A stretch of DNA of 64,000 nucleotides, taken from JACVCJ01 sp052437175. Its GTDB lineage: Bacteria; Bacteroidota; Bacteroidia; CAIKAF01. Below are positions 1 to 8,656 of this stretch, piece after piece. How positions within the stretch are numbered: position 1 is the first letter of the stretch; every line of letters begins with the position of its first letter. Both the position numbers and the translations under genes were made by a program. Under the pieces are notes generated by a model that ran no database searches, had not been told where the DNA came from, and was given only the letters and a program-made list of their open reading frames with translations. Location: contig JBQVOK010000003.1 of the NCBI GenBank assembly GCA_052437175.1, forward strand, positions 372,001 to 436,000. The letters are read 5' to 3'.

Positions 1-2
1 TT

Positions 3-65
3 AGACGGCCAATTATTGTACAGGATACGATCCTCGTATTTTTTCTCAAGTCCATAATGAATTAA
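3..65 (+). CDS. C-terminal end of an upstream protein (partial)
   Basis: The third forward frame is open from the window edge to a TAA at 63-65 and reads as about 20 residues ending FFLKSIMN. The stop is directly followed by a strong terminator hairpin, which is why this frame is preferred over the first frame, which stops at 55-57. The fragment is too short to name; the hydrophobic basic tail would suit a membrane-associated glycosyltransferase or sugar transferase, but this is a guess. Confidence 0.35.
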   Translation, partial: RRPIIVQDTILVFFLKSIMN

Positions 66-88
66 CCGGCTTTGCGCCGGTTTTTTTT
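64..88 (+). terminator. Rho-independent terminator
   Basis: A seven-pair stem AACCGGC/GCCGGTT closes the loop TTTGC and runs into eight or more T residues. It overlaps the stop of the upstream partial gene and separates it from the DUF1800 gene. Confidence 0.85.
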
Positions 89-181
89 ATTCTTTCCGCG
101 GCCGTATTAAAAAATCCGCAGCCGCCGTCCGGAGTATCAAAGCAATTCCTATATTTACCCGTACATAATCCAGATGCACTT

Positions 182-1795
182 ATGGCTTCATTGAACCCGG
201 TTACGGGAGTATTGGGCAATACCAGGGCATCGCACCTGCTGCGGCGTACGGTCTTCGGATATAACATAGCCACACGCCAGCAGTTTGCAAATCTTACGGC
301 TTCCGATGCCGTGGACCTGCTTTTCCAGGTGCCGCCTGCCGTTACTCCCCCGCTTGAGCCCTTGTCATCACCACTGGTTACATGGATCGGAGGCACCCCG
401 CTCTCCGAAGGCTTCGAACTACAACAGTACCTGCTGCACTGGTGGACGGCGCAGCTGAAAAACTCGGGTGCGAATATCCATGAACGTATTGTTTTCTACC
501 TGCATACACATTTCCCGACCATCATAGAACGGGTACCGAGGACCGATTCGGTGTATTACCAGCTGGCCCTGTACCGCTATTATACCACGGGCAGTTTCAA
601 AGACCTGACCCGGGCCGTGGTCATCGATAACGCCATGCTTTCGAACCTGGACGGAAAGTACAATGTTTCCGGCGCCCCGCAGGAGAATTTCGCGCGGGAG
701 TTTTTCGAACTGTTCACCGTAGGTAAGGGCGCTCCGGCCGGCCCCGGTAATTACACCACCTTTACCGAGCAGGATGTACAGAGCGCTACGGCCCTGCTTA
801 CCGGATGGACCACCGACGAGAGCACCTACGCCACACTCGACCCCGTTACAGGCCTGCCCTGCGGTAAACTCCGGGGCAACGGCACCACGGCGCAGCAACA
901 CACACTTGGCAGTAAGAACTTCAGTGCATCGTTCCAGAATACGGTCATTACCAGTGCCGACAACTCGGTAACTTCGGCACAGAACGAGCTTACCCAGTTC
1001 ATCGATATGGTCTTCAACCAGGACAATGCGGCACAGTATATCATCCGGAAATTGTACCGTTTCTTTGTATACTATAACATAACAACCGAGGTCGAAAACG
1101 ATATCATCGTGCCCCTGGCACAGCAGTTCAAAAATTCAGGCTACCTGCTGATGCCGACCCTGAAAACCCTGCTCTGCAGCGAACATTTCTTCGATGAGGA
1201 CGATGCCGTTCCGCAGAACGATGTATACGGATCCATTATTAAATCGCCGCTCGAAGTGGTGCTGAATGCCCTTAATACCTTTGATATTCCGCTGCCTGAT
1301 GAGGCTACCGATAATGCCAGCTTCCACGCTGCCCTGGATGCCATACACGCATCGTTCGGGCGCCAGGGTATGGATATGTACCAGCCTTACGATGTGGCCG
1401 GTTACGAGGCCTATTACCAGTTCCCGATGTTCAACCGCTGCTGGATAACGCCCAATTACCTGGCCGAACGCTACAAATTCTTCGAACTGCTGCTGGGCGA
1501 CAGTATTCCCGGCATCAACTTCAATTTTGTACACTGGGTAAAGGTAAACATCAGTAACCCCGCAGACCCGGACATTCTTCTCGATGAGCTGATCGGACTC
1601 CTGTTCCCCGTTACGCCGGATGCGGCCCGACGTACTTTCTTCCGGGATGATGTGTTCCTGGATACACTGACGCCGGCTGCCTGGCAGACCGAATGGAACG
1701 ATTATGTAAACAACGGTATCGACACTTCGGTGCGTGTACCGCTCGAACGTCTCTTTATCGCCATGACGCAGAGCCCCGAATACCAGATCATTTAA
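182..1795 (+). CDS. DUF1800 family protein
   Basis: A 537-residue protein of the DUF1800 family, whose biochemical role is unknown. Family marks are HLLRRTVFG near residues 19-27, the YLHTHFPT stretch near 106-113 (the family's WHNHF-like site) and ENFAREFFELFTVG near 167-180. No convincing signal peptide is visible, so export, if any, is unresolved. The next gene starts 12 bases after the stop and encodes a DUF1501 protein; this pairing is very common in Bacteroidota and Planctomycetota and implies joint action, probably at the cell surface because the partner carries a T9SS tail. A TATATTTA box at about 150-157 could serve as promoter. Family assignment is firm; function is not known. Confidence 0.88.
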   Translation: MASLNPVTGVLGNTRASHLLRRTVFGYNIATRQQFANLTASDAVDLLFQVPPAVTPPLEPLSSPLVTWIGGTPLSEGFELQQYLLHWWTAQLKNSGANIHERIVFYLHTHFPTIIERVPRTDSVYYQLALYRYYTTGSFKDLTRAVVIDNAMLSNLDGKYNVSGAPQENFAREFFELFTVGKGAPAGPGNYTTFTEQDVQSATALLTGWTTDESTYATLDPVTGLPCGKLRGNGTTAQQHTLGSKNFSASFQNTVITSADNSVTSAQNELTQFIDMVFNQDNAAQYIIRKLYRFFVYYNITTEVENDIIVPLAQQFKNSGYLLMPTLKTLLCSEHFFDEDDAVPQNDVYGSIIKSPLEVVLNALNTFDIPLPDEATDNASFHAALDAIHASFGRQGMDMYQPYDVAGYEAYYQFPMFNRCWITPNYLAERYKFFELLLGDSIPGINFNFVHWVKVNISNPADPDILLDELIGLLFPVTPDAARRTFFRDDVFLDTLTPAAWQTEWNDYVNNGIDTSVRVPLERLFIAMTQSPEYQII

Positions 1796-1807
1796 AACAC
1801 GCTACGG

Positions 1808-3454
1808 ATGAAGAGAAGAGATTTTTTACGTACCACATCGGCCGCATCGGCAGGCCCGCTTTTACTGGGCGGTATGCCTGTATTTGCCAACCCGGTGAAC
1901 AACCTGCTCACAGCCTGGGCAGCGTCTTCGCTCAACGACCGCGTGCTGGTGATCGTGCAGCTGCACGGGGGCAACGACGGGCTCAATACCGTGATCCCCG
2001 TAAACAATTACGGCGCGTACTACAACGTGCGGCCCAATATCGCCATTCCGCAGAGCGGGGCCCGTAAATACATTACGCTCGATAATTCGCTGGAAGATGC
2101 GCGCAAAGTAGGGCTGCATACCGATATGACGGGTGCCAAGGCCCTGTACGACCAGGGAAAAATGGCCCTGGTACAGAACGTATCCTACGAAAACCTGAAC
2201 GCTTCGCACTTCCGCAGCCGCGATATCTGGTTCATGGGCGGTAATTACGACGATTACCTTGCCTCCGGCTGGATGGGACGCTATCTCGATTATTACTACC
2301 CCAATTACCCGGCTGGTTACCCCAGCCCGGATATGCCCGATCCGCTGGCCCTGGAGATCGGTTCCGGCCTTTCGCTGGCCTTTCACAAGGGCAACGGGAT
2401 TCCCGTATCCCTGGGCATCCAGGACCCGGTGGCCTTTTATAACCTCATCAACAGCGTGGGTACCGATCCGCTGTACAATTTCCCGGATAATTACGCGGGT
2501 GACGAATTGCGATACATTGCCGAAATGGAACAGCAGGGCAATGTGTACGCCCAGCGCCTGCGCGATACCTACCTGGCCGGGAACAATTCTTCAGTAGTGT
2601 ACCCCGAAATTTACCCGCACCTGGCTCCGCAGGGCTCCCTCCGCAACCACCTGGCCCCGCAGCTTAAGATCGTCTCCCGTCTGCTCAGCGGCGGCAGCCG
2701 TACCAAGATCTTCCTCTGCCGTATAGGCGGATTCGATACACATGCCAACCAGGTATTGGAAAACGATACAACCATGGGTTCACATGCCGCATTGCTGTAT
2801 CATATTTCTTCGGCCGTGCAGGCTTTTCATAACGACCTGCAGCAGCTGGGACTGGGCGATCGTGTGGTTACCGCCACCATCTCGGAATTCGGGCGGCGCA
2901 TCGCTTCCAATGCCAGCTACGGCACCGATCATGGCGATGCCGCTCCGCTCTTTGTATTTGGTAACTGTGTAAAAGGAGGTGTGTTCGGCACCAATCCTTC
3001 GGCCACTGACCTGCAGGGGGGCAACCTGCCGATGCAGATCGACTATCGCCAGGTAATGACGGCCCTGGTAATGGACTGGCTCGGCGCGGACGTATCGGCC
3101 TTACAGCACGTGGCCTTTACCGAATGGGTAGATTCCCGCCTGGACATCATCGACTGTAAATGGGTGGGCAATGAAGAAGCGCAGAAAGACAGCCCCGGTA
3201 TGTCGGTAAGCCCTAATCCTTCTTCGGGCACGGCGGTGGTACGCTATAAGCTGACCGAAAGTGATAACTATACGTTCACGGTCTACTCCGAAGGCGGTAC
3301 GGCCGTTATACAGCGTTCACTGGCCTACCAGACTCCGGGTAACAAAACGCTCGATATCGACGCTTCAACCTGGGCGCCTGGCCTGTATTACCTGGTGATA
3401 CAGGGATCCACCCGGCGCAACCGGGCCATGACCAAATTTGTGGTAGTTCGTTAA
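1808..3454 (+). CDS. DUF1501 family protein with T9SS C-terminal sorting domain
   Basis: A 548-residue exported protein. The N-terminus has a twin-arginine-like start (KRRDFLR, residues 2-8) followed by a hydrophobic stretch to about residue 30. The DUF1501 body shows LHGGNDGLNTVIP near 53-65 and an SEFGRR segment near 362-367, features shared with the sulfatase/alkaline-phosphatase-like fold. The last 80 or so residues form a type A T9SS sorting domain: SPNPSSGTAVVRY, then GLYYLVIQG, ending in KFVVV. It should therefore cross the inner membrane, be exported by the T9SS and be anchored on the cell surface. It forms an operon with the DUF1800 gene 12 bases upstream. The enzymatic activity, if any, is unknown. 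Confidence 0.9.
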   Translation: MKRRDFLRTTSAASAGPLLLGGMPVFANPVNNLLTAWAASSLNDRVLVIVQLHGGNDGLNTVIPVNNYGAYYNVRPNIAIPQSGARKYITLDNSLEDARKVGLHTDMTGAKALYDQGKMALVQNVSYENLNASHFRSRDIWFMGGNYDDYLASGWMGRYLDYYYPNYPAGYPSPDMPDPLALEIGSGLSLAFHKGNGIPVSLGIQDPVAFYNLINSVGTDPLYNFPDNYAGDELRYIAEMEQQGNVYAQRLRDTYLAGNNSSVVYPEIYPHLAPQGSLRNHLAPQLKIVSRLLSGGSRTKIFLCRIGGFDTHANQVLENDTTMGSHAALLYHISSAVQAFHNDLQQLGLGDRVVTATISEFGRRIASNASYGTDHGDAAPLFVFGNCVKGGVFGTNPSATDLQGGNLPMQIDYRQVMTALVMDWLGADVSALQHVAFTEWVDSRLDIIDCKWVGNEEAQKDSPGMSVSPNPSSGTAVVRYKLTESDNYTFTVYSEGGTAVIQRSLAYQTPGNKTLDIDASTWAPGLYYLVIQGSTRRNRAMTKFVVVR

Positions 3455-3466
3455 ATGTAACAGGAG

Positions 3467-4666
3467 TTATTCCTTCTGGGCCTTTTCGTAATCGAGGCCG
3501 ACTATTTCGTAGAGTTCTTTTTCGTTCAGCTTGAACAGGGCAGGCCGTGCAAAGCTGCCGGCTACCCGGAAACTGCCGGCCAGCATCAGTCCCTTATCAG
3601 CCGTAGCCCTGAAATTGCCGATACTGAGCGGGTTTTCTCCATTGCCGAAATATTTACGTGCCTTCAGGCTGCCGCTTTCATCCAGCAGGGAAAGGCATAC
3701 CCGCCCGTTCTGGGTATTGTAGGCATAAGCAGTATAGTTTGTGTTGTCGATCACGATCTTGCCGAAACGGAAATCTGAATCTGCGGCGGCATCGTCGATC
3801 AGGGCCCCGCCCATATTGTCGGTAAGGTCTACCACGCCTGGGGCCGCTGTAAAAGAAGGCTGCAGGTACGATTGTCCGAACGAAAAACGGGCAATGGCGG
3901 CGTTCCCGTTCTCCAGGGCATACATGGCCGAAGTCCCCGAGTTGTAATTACTGCCGTTGTAAATGGCATCCTGGGCCGAAGCGCTGAAGGTCAGGAACGA
4001 AAAGCTGTAATTATAGAAGCAGTTGGCCACGTATCTATCGTTCCAGGCGGCCGTGTAAAAAGGATAGCGTTTGCCGGTACCGTTCAGGTGCGCCACGATC
4101 TGCGTTTCGGTGTCCTGGTTCACATTGGCGTTCTGCGTCCAGATCACCTGTCCGTCCGGCATAACGCGCGACAGTTGCGAGCGGTAATTGGTACGGTCGT
4201 AGCTCAGGAGCAGTATGCTGCCGTCTTCGATCTCCGAAAAGGCCAGGGGATACAGTAAGCCGTTGAGATCGGCAGAGGATATGGCCGAGCAGTAATTTTC
4301 GTCTACACGTATAATGCGTGCGAACAGACCGGTCTCGTCCATGGCGCCTACGTAATAAGCCCCGTTAATAAAGAGCAGGGAACCCAGCGGATTGTGCGAG
4401 CCGTTCGTAATGGTGGCTGCGGCCATCTGTTTGCCGTCGGCCGCTGCGCGAACCAGGTGAATGGTCCTGTCGTTTAGTTCCGACAGGATCAGTGCCCCGC
4501 CGTCGCCGGTCTCGCGTACGTCCAGCACCCGGTAACGGTTTGCGGAAGCCTGGTCGTCGTACACCTTAAAATAACCCGGTTCCATGTTTTTGGGCAGCTT
4601 GTCCTTGCGGCAGGAAGCCAGCAGGCAAAGGGAGGGGAATAAAAAGAGGTATATGTATTTTTTCAT
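3467..4666 (-). CDS. Surface lipoprotein of unknown function
   Basis: A 399-residue lipoprotein: residues 1-18 are a hydrophobic signal and LLASC gives a lipid-modified Cys at about 19, followed by positively charged residues. No known domain is recognised; the alternating beta-rich sequence with repeated short strands (for example GGALILSELNDR, GSILLLSYDRT) suggests a beta-propeller-like fold, which is inference. The ATG at 4666 is chosen because it gives the cleanest signal peptide; a GTG at 4672 lies two codons upstream. It is the second gene of a minus-strand pair after the beta-barrel gene at 4699-5535, with a mini-ORF (4674-4691) in the gap. Confidence 0.8.
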   Translation of the reverse strand: MKKYIYLFLFPSLCLLASCRKDKLPKNMEPGYFKVYDDQASANRYRVLDVRETGDGGALILSELNDRTIHLVRAAADGKQMAAATITNGSHNPLGSLLFINGAYYVGAMDETGLFARIIRVDENYCSAISSADLNGLLYPLAFSEIEDGSILLLSYDRTNYRSQLSRVMPDGQVIWTQNANVNQDTETQIVAHLNGTGKRYPFYTAAWNDRYVANCFYNYSFSFLTFSASAQDAIYNGSNYNSGTSAMYALENGNAAIARFSFGQSYLQPSFTAAPGVVDLTDNMGGALIDDAAADSDFRFGKIVIDNTNYTAYAYNTQNGRVCLSLLDESGSLKARKYFGNGENPLSIGNFRATADKGLMLAGSFRVAGSFARPALFKLNEKELYEIVGLDYEKAQKE

Positions 4667-4673
4667 GCGCACT

Positions 4674-4691
4674 CTATTTTAGTATATGCAT
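4674..4691 (-). other. Intercistronic mini-ORF containing the TATACTAAA word
   Basis: Between the TGA of the beta-barrel gene (4699) and the lipoprotein start (4666) lies ATG-CAT-ATA-CTA-AAA-TAG, coding MHILK. Two other same-direction junctions in the window (8228 and 17894) carry the same arrangement of ATG-NNT-ATA-CTA-AA. Whether it is translated is unknown; it could couple translation or be a recurring DNA word. Confidence 0.3.
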
Positions 4692-4698
4692 CCGTAGG

Positions 4699-5535
4699 TC
4701 AAAAGAATTTGGGCATCCCGGCACATTTGCCGCCGATGGGGAACATAACGCTGAGATAGAGTTCCAGGTTCAGTATGCGGTATTTATCCTGTACGTCCAG
4801 GTTGCCGGAAGCGCTACTGTTCGAAAAACGATGCAGGTCCGAAGTTGGCTGTAAGATGGAATAGCGACCGTTGGCGCCGAGCAGGAACATGGTCTTCCCC
4901 GCATAAAAGCTGAGCCCGGCACCGCCTGCGGCGCTCAGGTAAAACAGGTTGTAACTGCCTTTTTCATCCGTGGCGGCGCTTTGTTCTTCCAGTTCGGAAG
5001 GCATGGCCGACGACTGCATTTGCGAACGGTTGCTGGCCTGCACCGAATGTACAAAGGCCGGGGCTACCCCCGCCTGTATAAAAGGAGATACGCGGCGTGC
5101 CAGGATATCGTAGCGGAACATGAGCGGAATTTCAAAGTAATTGAGCCTCTTGTAATAGGTGCGGTCCAGGGTTACGGAAGAGCCGCTCTGCATGTCTGTC
5201 CAGGCGTAGTTATTCGTATACGAAAGCCGGTACTGGTAAAACAGGCCTTCCAGGGTAAGGGTAAGGTTGCGGGTAATGCCGTAGCTGATGGCCACACCGC
5301 CGCCATAGCCCATATTTTTCATGAATTTTTCGTAGATCTTGGCCTCGCCGCCGTGTTTGGAACTGACGCCGGGCGCAAAGACCGAATAGCGCTGACTGAT
5401 GAGCGGATTGGTAAAATTAACGCCGCCTTTCAGCCCGATCATAAACTGGTTCTTACGATCGTAACGTTGTGCGGAAGAGCTTGCCGTCAGCAGGGTGAAG
5501 AGGGAAAAAAACAGTAAAAGGTTTTTTGTTTTCAT
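4699..5535 (-). CDS. PorT-like outer-membrane beta-barrel protein
   Basis: A 278-residue protein with a signal peptide (residues 1-23, ending SSSAQ) and a beta-barrel of the PorT/outer-membrane-protein-beta-barrel type: the opening strand FMIGLKGGVNFT, glycine-rich strands such as GYGGGVAISYGI and LTLEGLFYQYR, and a final amphipathic strand LELYLSVMFPIGG. Such barrels sit in the outer membrane; ligand or role is not evident. Followed on the same strand by a lipoprotein gene 33 bases downstream, so the two may be co-transcribed and work together at the surface. Confidence 0.78.
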   Translation of the reverse strand: MKTKNLLLFFSLFTLLTASSSAQRYDRKNQFMIGLKGGVNFTNPLISQRYSVFAPGVSSKHGGEAKIYEKFMKNMGYGGGVAISYGITRNLTLTLEGLFYQYRLSYTNNYAWTDMQSGSSVTLDRTYYKRLNYFEIPLMFRYDILARRVSPFIQAGVAPAFVHSVQASNRSQMQSSAMPSELEEQSAATDEKGSYNLFYLSAAGGAGLSFYAGKTMFLLGANGRYSILQPTSDLHRFSNSSASGNLDVQDKYRILNLELYLSVMFPIGGKCAGMPKFF

Positions 5536-5636
5536 CCTGACTCAAATATGCACAATTTTTCGCACAGAGTCAAGATGCTGCGTGTTATTATTTGGCACGA
5601 TGCCGTACCCGGTATCTCTCCGGTTTGCAGGATAAC

Positions 5637-6767
5637 TTAATGAATATGCAATTTATGCTTCAGTTCGGGGCTCAGTATGGCCTTCGGCACAATTACATTG
5701 ATGGTGTTGAGTGCAAAATACGGCTCGGATACATATACGTAACCGTCGAATTTTGACGATTTATCGCCCCAGGAATTCTTTACGATAAAGAAATTCTTGC
5801 CCTGGTCGCTTACGCCGGTGCCGGTAATGTGCATCAGGTGATCGTCCTGCGTTACCAGGCTTTCGAACAGCTGCTGGCGGTATTCCTGCGTCACGTTTTT
5901 TTCGTTCATATCGGGGTTCGGGTTCTTGCGGTCGGTAATGGAATCGGCCGGTGCAAAGGCATAACCGCTTTTCGATACCCAGCCGGCATTGCTTACATCG
6001 GCATCCCACATTACGGTGTATCCCTTGTCCAATGCGCTTTTTGTAATGCTGATGAGTTCGTTCAGCGGTACGTTGTAAAAGCTGCCGTTGCTGTGGTTAT
6101 CGGGCACTTCCAGCACAAAAGAGCTGTAGAACGGATGGTGCGAAAAGGACGTGATGCTTACGTAATCGTTCGCATTATAACGTACTACCTCACGGGCAAA
6201 ACTCTGTGCATTGTATTCTTTTCCTTCGTATGTAAAGGTAGCGGGTACGGGGCCCATGTGCTTATCCATAATGGCGTTGAAGCCGCTTTCCCAGCCGGCG
6301 GCCAGCGGACGTTTCTTCAGCAGGCTGTCCAGGTAGGTCTGCAGTTCGGGGGCCATTTTTGAATGATCGAAAGCTTTTTTACCGGGATTCATACCGCTGT
6401 AGGCCGATTCGGGCATGAGTCCGTACACCTGGGCGGCATACAGTACGTCGTGGCCCAGTCCGCCCTCGCTGAAACGCGCATCGCCCTGGCGCAGCAGGTA
6501 ATTGCGGGCTTTTACCAGGTAAATGTTACGCACGGTGAACATTTCCGAAAGATCGGGCTGTGCCGTACCGGCAAGCATGCACTGGCTCTCGATGAGTGAG
6601 GTGGTGGCAAAACACCAGCAGGTGCCTGTATTGCCCTGGTTTTTTACCGGGCTGGCTGCGTTGTTTTTCACAACACGTACGTCGCCAACGGCATTTTGCA
6701 GATTTTTTTGTGCCGTAACGGAAAACACCGTTGCGAAAAACACTACACTCAGAAAGATTGCTCTCAT
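5637..6767 (-). CDS. Exported papain-like cysteine peptidase (family C1, bleomycin-hydrolase type)
   Basis: A 376-residue peptidase. Counting from the ATG at 6767, residues 1-20 are a signal peptide ending VTAQ. The active site is recognisable: QGNTGTCWCFA with Cys50 as nucleophile (papains have QGxCGSCWAFA), MHITG with His313, and KNSWG with Asn331. The spacing and the long insert between Cys and His fit the C1B (aminopeptidase C/bleomycin hydrolase) branch, which in Bacteroidota often occurs as periplasmic or exported forms. A farther upstream ATG at 6800 would spoil the signal peptide. It stands alone between the beta-barrel gene and the HxlR regulator. Substrate is probably peptides in the periplasm; this is inference. 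Confidence 0.85.
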   Translation of the reverse strand: MRAIFLSVVFFATVFSVTAQKNLQNAVGDVRVVKNNAASPVKNQGNTGTCWCFATTSLIESQCMLAGTAQPDLSEMFTVRNIYLVKARNYLLRQGDARFSEGGLGHDVLYAAQVYGLMPESAYSGMNPGKKAFDHSKMAPELQTYLDSLLKKRPLAAGWESGFNAIMDKHMGPVPATFTYEGKEYNAQSFAREVVRYNANDYVSITSFSHHPFYSSFVLEVPDNHSNGSFYNVPLNELISITKSALDKGYTVMWDADVSNAGWVSKSGYAFAPADSITDRKNPNPDMNEKNVTQEYRQQLFESLVTQDDHLMHITGTGVSDQGKNFFIVKNSWGDKSSKFDGYVYVSEPYFALNTINVIVPKAILSPELKHKLHIH

Positions 6768-6959
6768 GCTTTGGATGTTTAAGAGCTTAAAGATACGCAA
6801 ATGGCCCGGCCGCGAAAGAAAACGATCGTTTTTTGGATGAACGGGGTCTGCCGGACGATGAATTTCAGGAGAAGGAGGACTTATCCGCTTCCGGCTTGAA
6901 AAATTTTACAGTAGTGTTTATCAATGAGGTTGGGTTTCTGAGAAAATGAACACAGCTGT

Positions 6960-7319
6960 CTACCCCGGGATGCGTTTCCCGATGACCCTGCGCAGTTGTT
7001 CCGAATGTGCATCGCCCCAGTTGCCGATACCTGCGATCAGCGGGATCAGGGTCTGCCCGAACTCCGTCAGGTGATATTCTACATGCAGGGGTACTTCCGC
7101 AAAAATCTCCTTGCGCAGCAGTTCATGCTCCTCCAGTTCCTTCAGCTGCATGTGCAACACCCGGCGCGAGGCATCCGGAATTTTACGCTGTAGCTCGCCC
7201 GGCCTGCGGTGTCCTTCGTGAATGAACCACAGCAGGCGGATCTTCCATTTGCCATACAGTACTTCGGCTACCAGGTCCAGGCCACAGTTCAGCTGCGGGG
7301 GAATTTTACGTGCATACAT
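6960..7319 (-). CDS. HxlR family winged-helix transcriptional regulator
   Basis: A 119-residue regulator. Family marks: CGLDLVAEVLYGKWKI near residues 12-27 (the conserved Cys and GGKW-like core), then LLWFIHEGHRRPGELQRKIP and RVLHMQLKELEEHELLRKE, the recognition helix and the wing leading into YHLTEFGQTLIPLI. HxlR proteins are dimeric and several respond to electrophiles or quinones through the N-terminal Cys. It is transcribed divergently from the SDR gene at 7448, and a perfect inverted repeat sits between the two promoters, so it probably controls both. The -7 box at 7324-7331 leaves only four bases before the ATG, implying a nearly leaderless transcript. Confidence 0.9.
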   Translation of the reverse strand: MYARKIPPQLNCGLDLVAEVLYGKWKIRLLWFIHEGHRRPGELQRKIPDASRRVLHMQLKELEEHELLRKEIFAEVPLHVEYHLTEFGQTLIPLIAGIGNWGDAHSEQLRRVIGKRIPG

Positions 7320-7323
7320 GGTA

Positions 7324-7331
7324 CAAAGGTA
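7324..7331 (-). promoter_or_regulatory. -7 box of the HxlR gene promoter
   Basis: The plus-strand CAAAGGTA reads TACCTTTG on the minus strand, an exact match to the Bacteroidota TAnnTTTG box. It ends four bases before the regulator's ATG. Confidence 0.6.
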
Positions 7332-7353
7332 TACCTATGTGCAGACACCCGCA

Positions 7354-7375
7354 ATAGGGAAAAAATTTTCCCTAT
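7354..7375. promoter_or_regulatory. Candidate HxlR operator (inverted repeat)
   Basis: Perfect 10-base arms ATAGGGAAAA and TTTTCCCTAT separated by AA. It lies between the divergent -7 boxes at 7324-7331 and 7418-7425. A further half site TTTTTCCCTAC follows at 7384-7394, overlapping the expected -33 region of the SDR promoter. Binding here would repress both directions; this is inference from position and symmetry. Confidence 0.6.
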
Positions 7376-7394
7376 GCTATTCGTTTTTCCCTAC

Positions 7395-7425
7395 TTGTGC
7401 CGCTCGGGAGGCCGCTCTACCTTTG
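7395..7425 (+). promoter_or_regulatory. Promoter of the SDR/NTF2-like operon
   Basis: An exact TACCTTTG -7 box at 7418-7425 with a TTGT element at 7395-7398, about 19 bases upstream, matching the Bacteroidota primary sigma spacing. The ATG follows at 7448. Confidence 0.65.
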
Positions 7426-7447
7426 TTGCGTAAAGCAAAACATAGTT

Positions 7448-8224
7448 ATGAAAAAAGAACTGGAAGGAAAGACCGCATTTGTGAGCGGCGGAACCAGAGG
7501 GACGGGAAAAGCGATCGCGGAAAAACTGCTGGAATCAGGGGCCCGGGTAATGGTCAGTGCCCGTAATAACCCCGGTTTGCTGCCGGAAGGCATGCACTTT
7601 ATACAGGCAGACCTGAGTACCGCACAGGGCACGCAGCAGGCCGCCGAAGCTTTTTTGGAACGCTTCGGCATGCCGGACATACTCGTTAATAACCTGGGTG
7701 GGTCTTCTACACCGGGTGGCGGTTTTGCCGCACTGAGCGATGCCGACTGGGAAAGCACACTACACACGAACCTGCTGGCACCCGTGCGCCTCGACCGGGC
7801 TTTTCTGCCCGGCATGCTGGAGCGGGGTTCCGGCGTTATCATCCACGTAGCGTCGATACAGGGGCGCCTTCCCCTGCACGATTCCACACTGCCCTATGCC
7901 GCGGCCAAAGCCGGGCTTATTAATTACAGCAAAGCCCTTTCCAACGAGGTTTCGCCGAAGGGAATACGTGTGCTCTGCGTTTCACCGGGCTGGATCCGCA
8001 CCGAGGGTTCCCTGGATATGCTGCGGGAGATATCCGAACGTAGTGGTAAAAGCACAGAGGAAGCCGCGGAACAGGTGATGCAGGCCCTGGGTGGTATTCC
8101 CTTCGGCCGACCGGCCGAACCACCGGAAGTTGCAGAATTTATAAATTTCCTGGTGTCACCACGTGCCGGCTATCTTACGGGAACCGAATACGTGATCGAC
8201 GGAGGCACCATACGTACAATATAA
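7448..8224 (+). CDS. Short-chain dehydrogenase/reductase
   Basis: A 258-residue classical SDR. It has the nucleotide motif SGGTRGTG (residues 13-20, TGxxxGxG type), VNNLGG (80-85) in place of the usual NNAG, and the catalytic Ser136, Tyr150 and Lys154 (YAAAK). The C-terminal GTEYVIDGGTI is the usual family ending. The ATG at 7448 follows the promoter at 7418; an upstream in-frame extension to 7397 would start inside the promoter and is rejected. Transcribed divergently from the HxlR regulator and followed by an NTF2-like gene, so it probably reduces a small carbonyl or quinone-like compound under HxlR control. The substrate cannot be read from the sequence. Confidence 0.87.
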   Translation: MKKELEGKTAFVSGGTRGTGKAIAEKLLESGARVMVSARNNPGLLPEGMHFIQADLSTAQGTQQAAEAFLERFGMPDILVNNLGGSSTPGGGFAALSDADWESTLHTNLLAPVRLDRAFLPGMLERGSGVIIHVASIQGRLPLHDSTLPYAAAKAGLINYSKALSNEVSPKGIRVLCVSPGWIRTEGSLDMLREISERSGKSTEEAAEQVMQALGGIPFGRPAEPPEVAEFINFLVSPRAGYLTGTEYVIDGGTIRTI

Positions 8225-8227
8225 ATA

Positions 8228-8248
8228 ATGGATATACTAAATTTTTGA
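8228..8248 (+). other. Intercistronic mini-ORF with TATACTAAA word
   Basis: Three bases after the SDR stop begins ATG-GAT-ATA-CTA-AAT-TTT-TGA, coding MDILNF. Its TGA shares a base with the ATG of the next gene (TGATG at 8246-8250), an arrangement that would allow translational coupling. Similar mini-ORFs lie at 4674-4691 and 17894-17929. Confidence 0.35.
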
Positions 8249-8592
8249 TGAATATGCTAAATGAGAAAAACATTCCGCCGGCCATCGGACAATACCTGGC
8301 GGCTTCGGACGCAAAGGATGCGGAACGCTTCGTTTCCGTTTTTACGGAAGATGCCCTGTACCACGATGAGGGAAAGACCTACCGGGGACGGGAAGCGATA
8401 CGGGACTGGAAACTTGACTTTGACCGTAAACTGAGTATAGCGAACAAGCTGCTCGCTGTGTCCGGGGAAGGAGACCGGTTCCGGATGCAGGTGGAGGCCA
8501 GCGGTAATTTTCCGGGCAGTCCGCAGGTTTTTGTGTACCATATTACACTCGACCCGGAAAATGGCCTCATCCGTGAAATGAAAATAGAATAA
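8248..8592 (+). CDS. NTF2-like (SnoaL-like) small protein
   Basis: A 114-residue protein of the NTF2/SnoaL fold: an N-terminal helix with QYLAASDAKDAERFVSVFTEDALYHDEG, the GREAIRDWK segment, and alternating strands RFRMQVEASGNF and FVYHITLD. Such domains bind small molecules or act as isomerases, dehydratases or polyketide cyclases. It lies 23 bases after the SDR gene and shares its HxlR-controlled promoter, so the two probably process the same compound. The start at 8248 overlaps the stop of a six-codon mini-ORF; the internal ATG at 8254 is an alternative. Confidence 0.78.
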   Translation: MNMLNEKNIPPAIGQYLAASDAKDAERFVSVFTEDALYHDEGKTYRGREAIRDWKLDFDRKLSIANKLLAVSGEGDRFRMQVEASGNFPGSPQVFVYHITLDPENGLIREMKIE

Positions 8593-8656
8593 GCGCTTAA
8601 GTTGGTTTATACCAAGATTTTTCCCGGGGAAAGGGCCGAACTTTGTTTCAAAAAAG

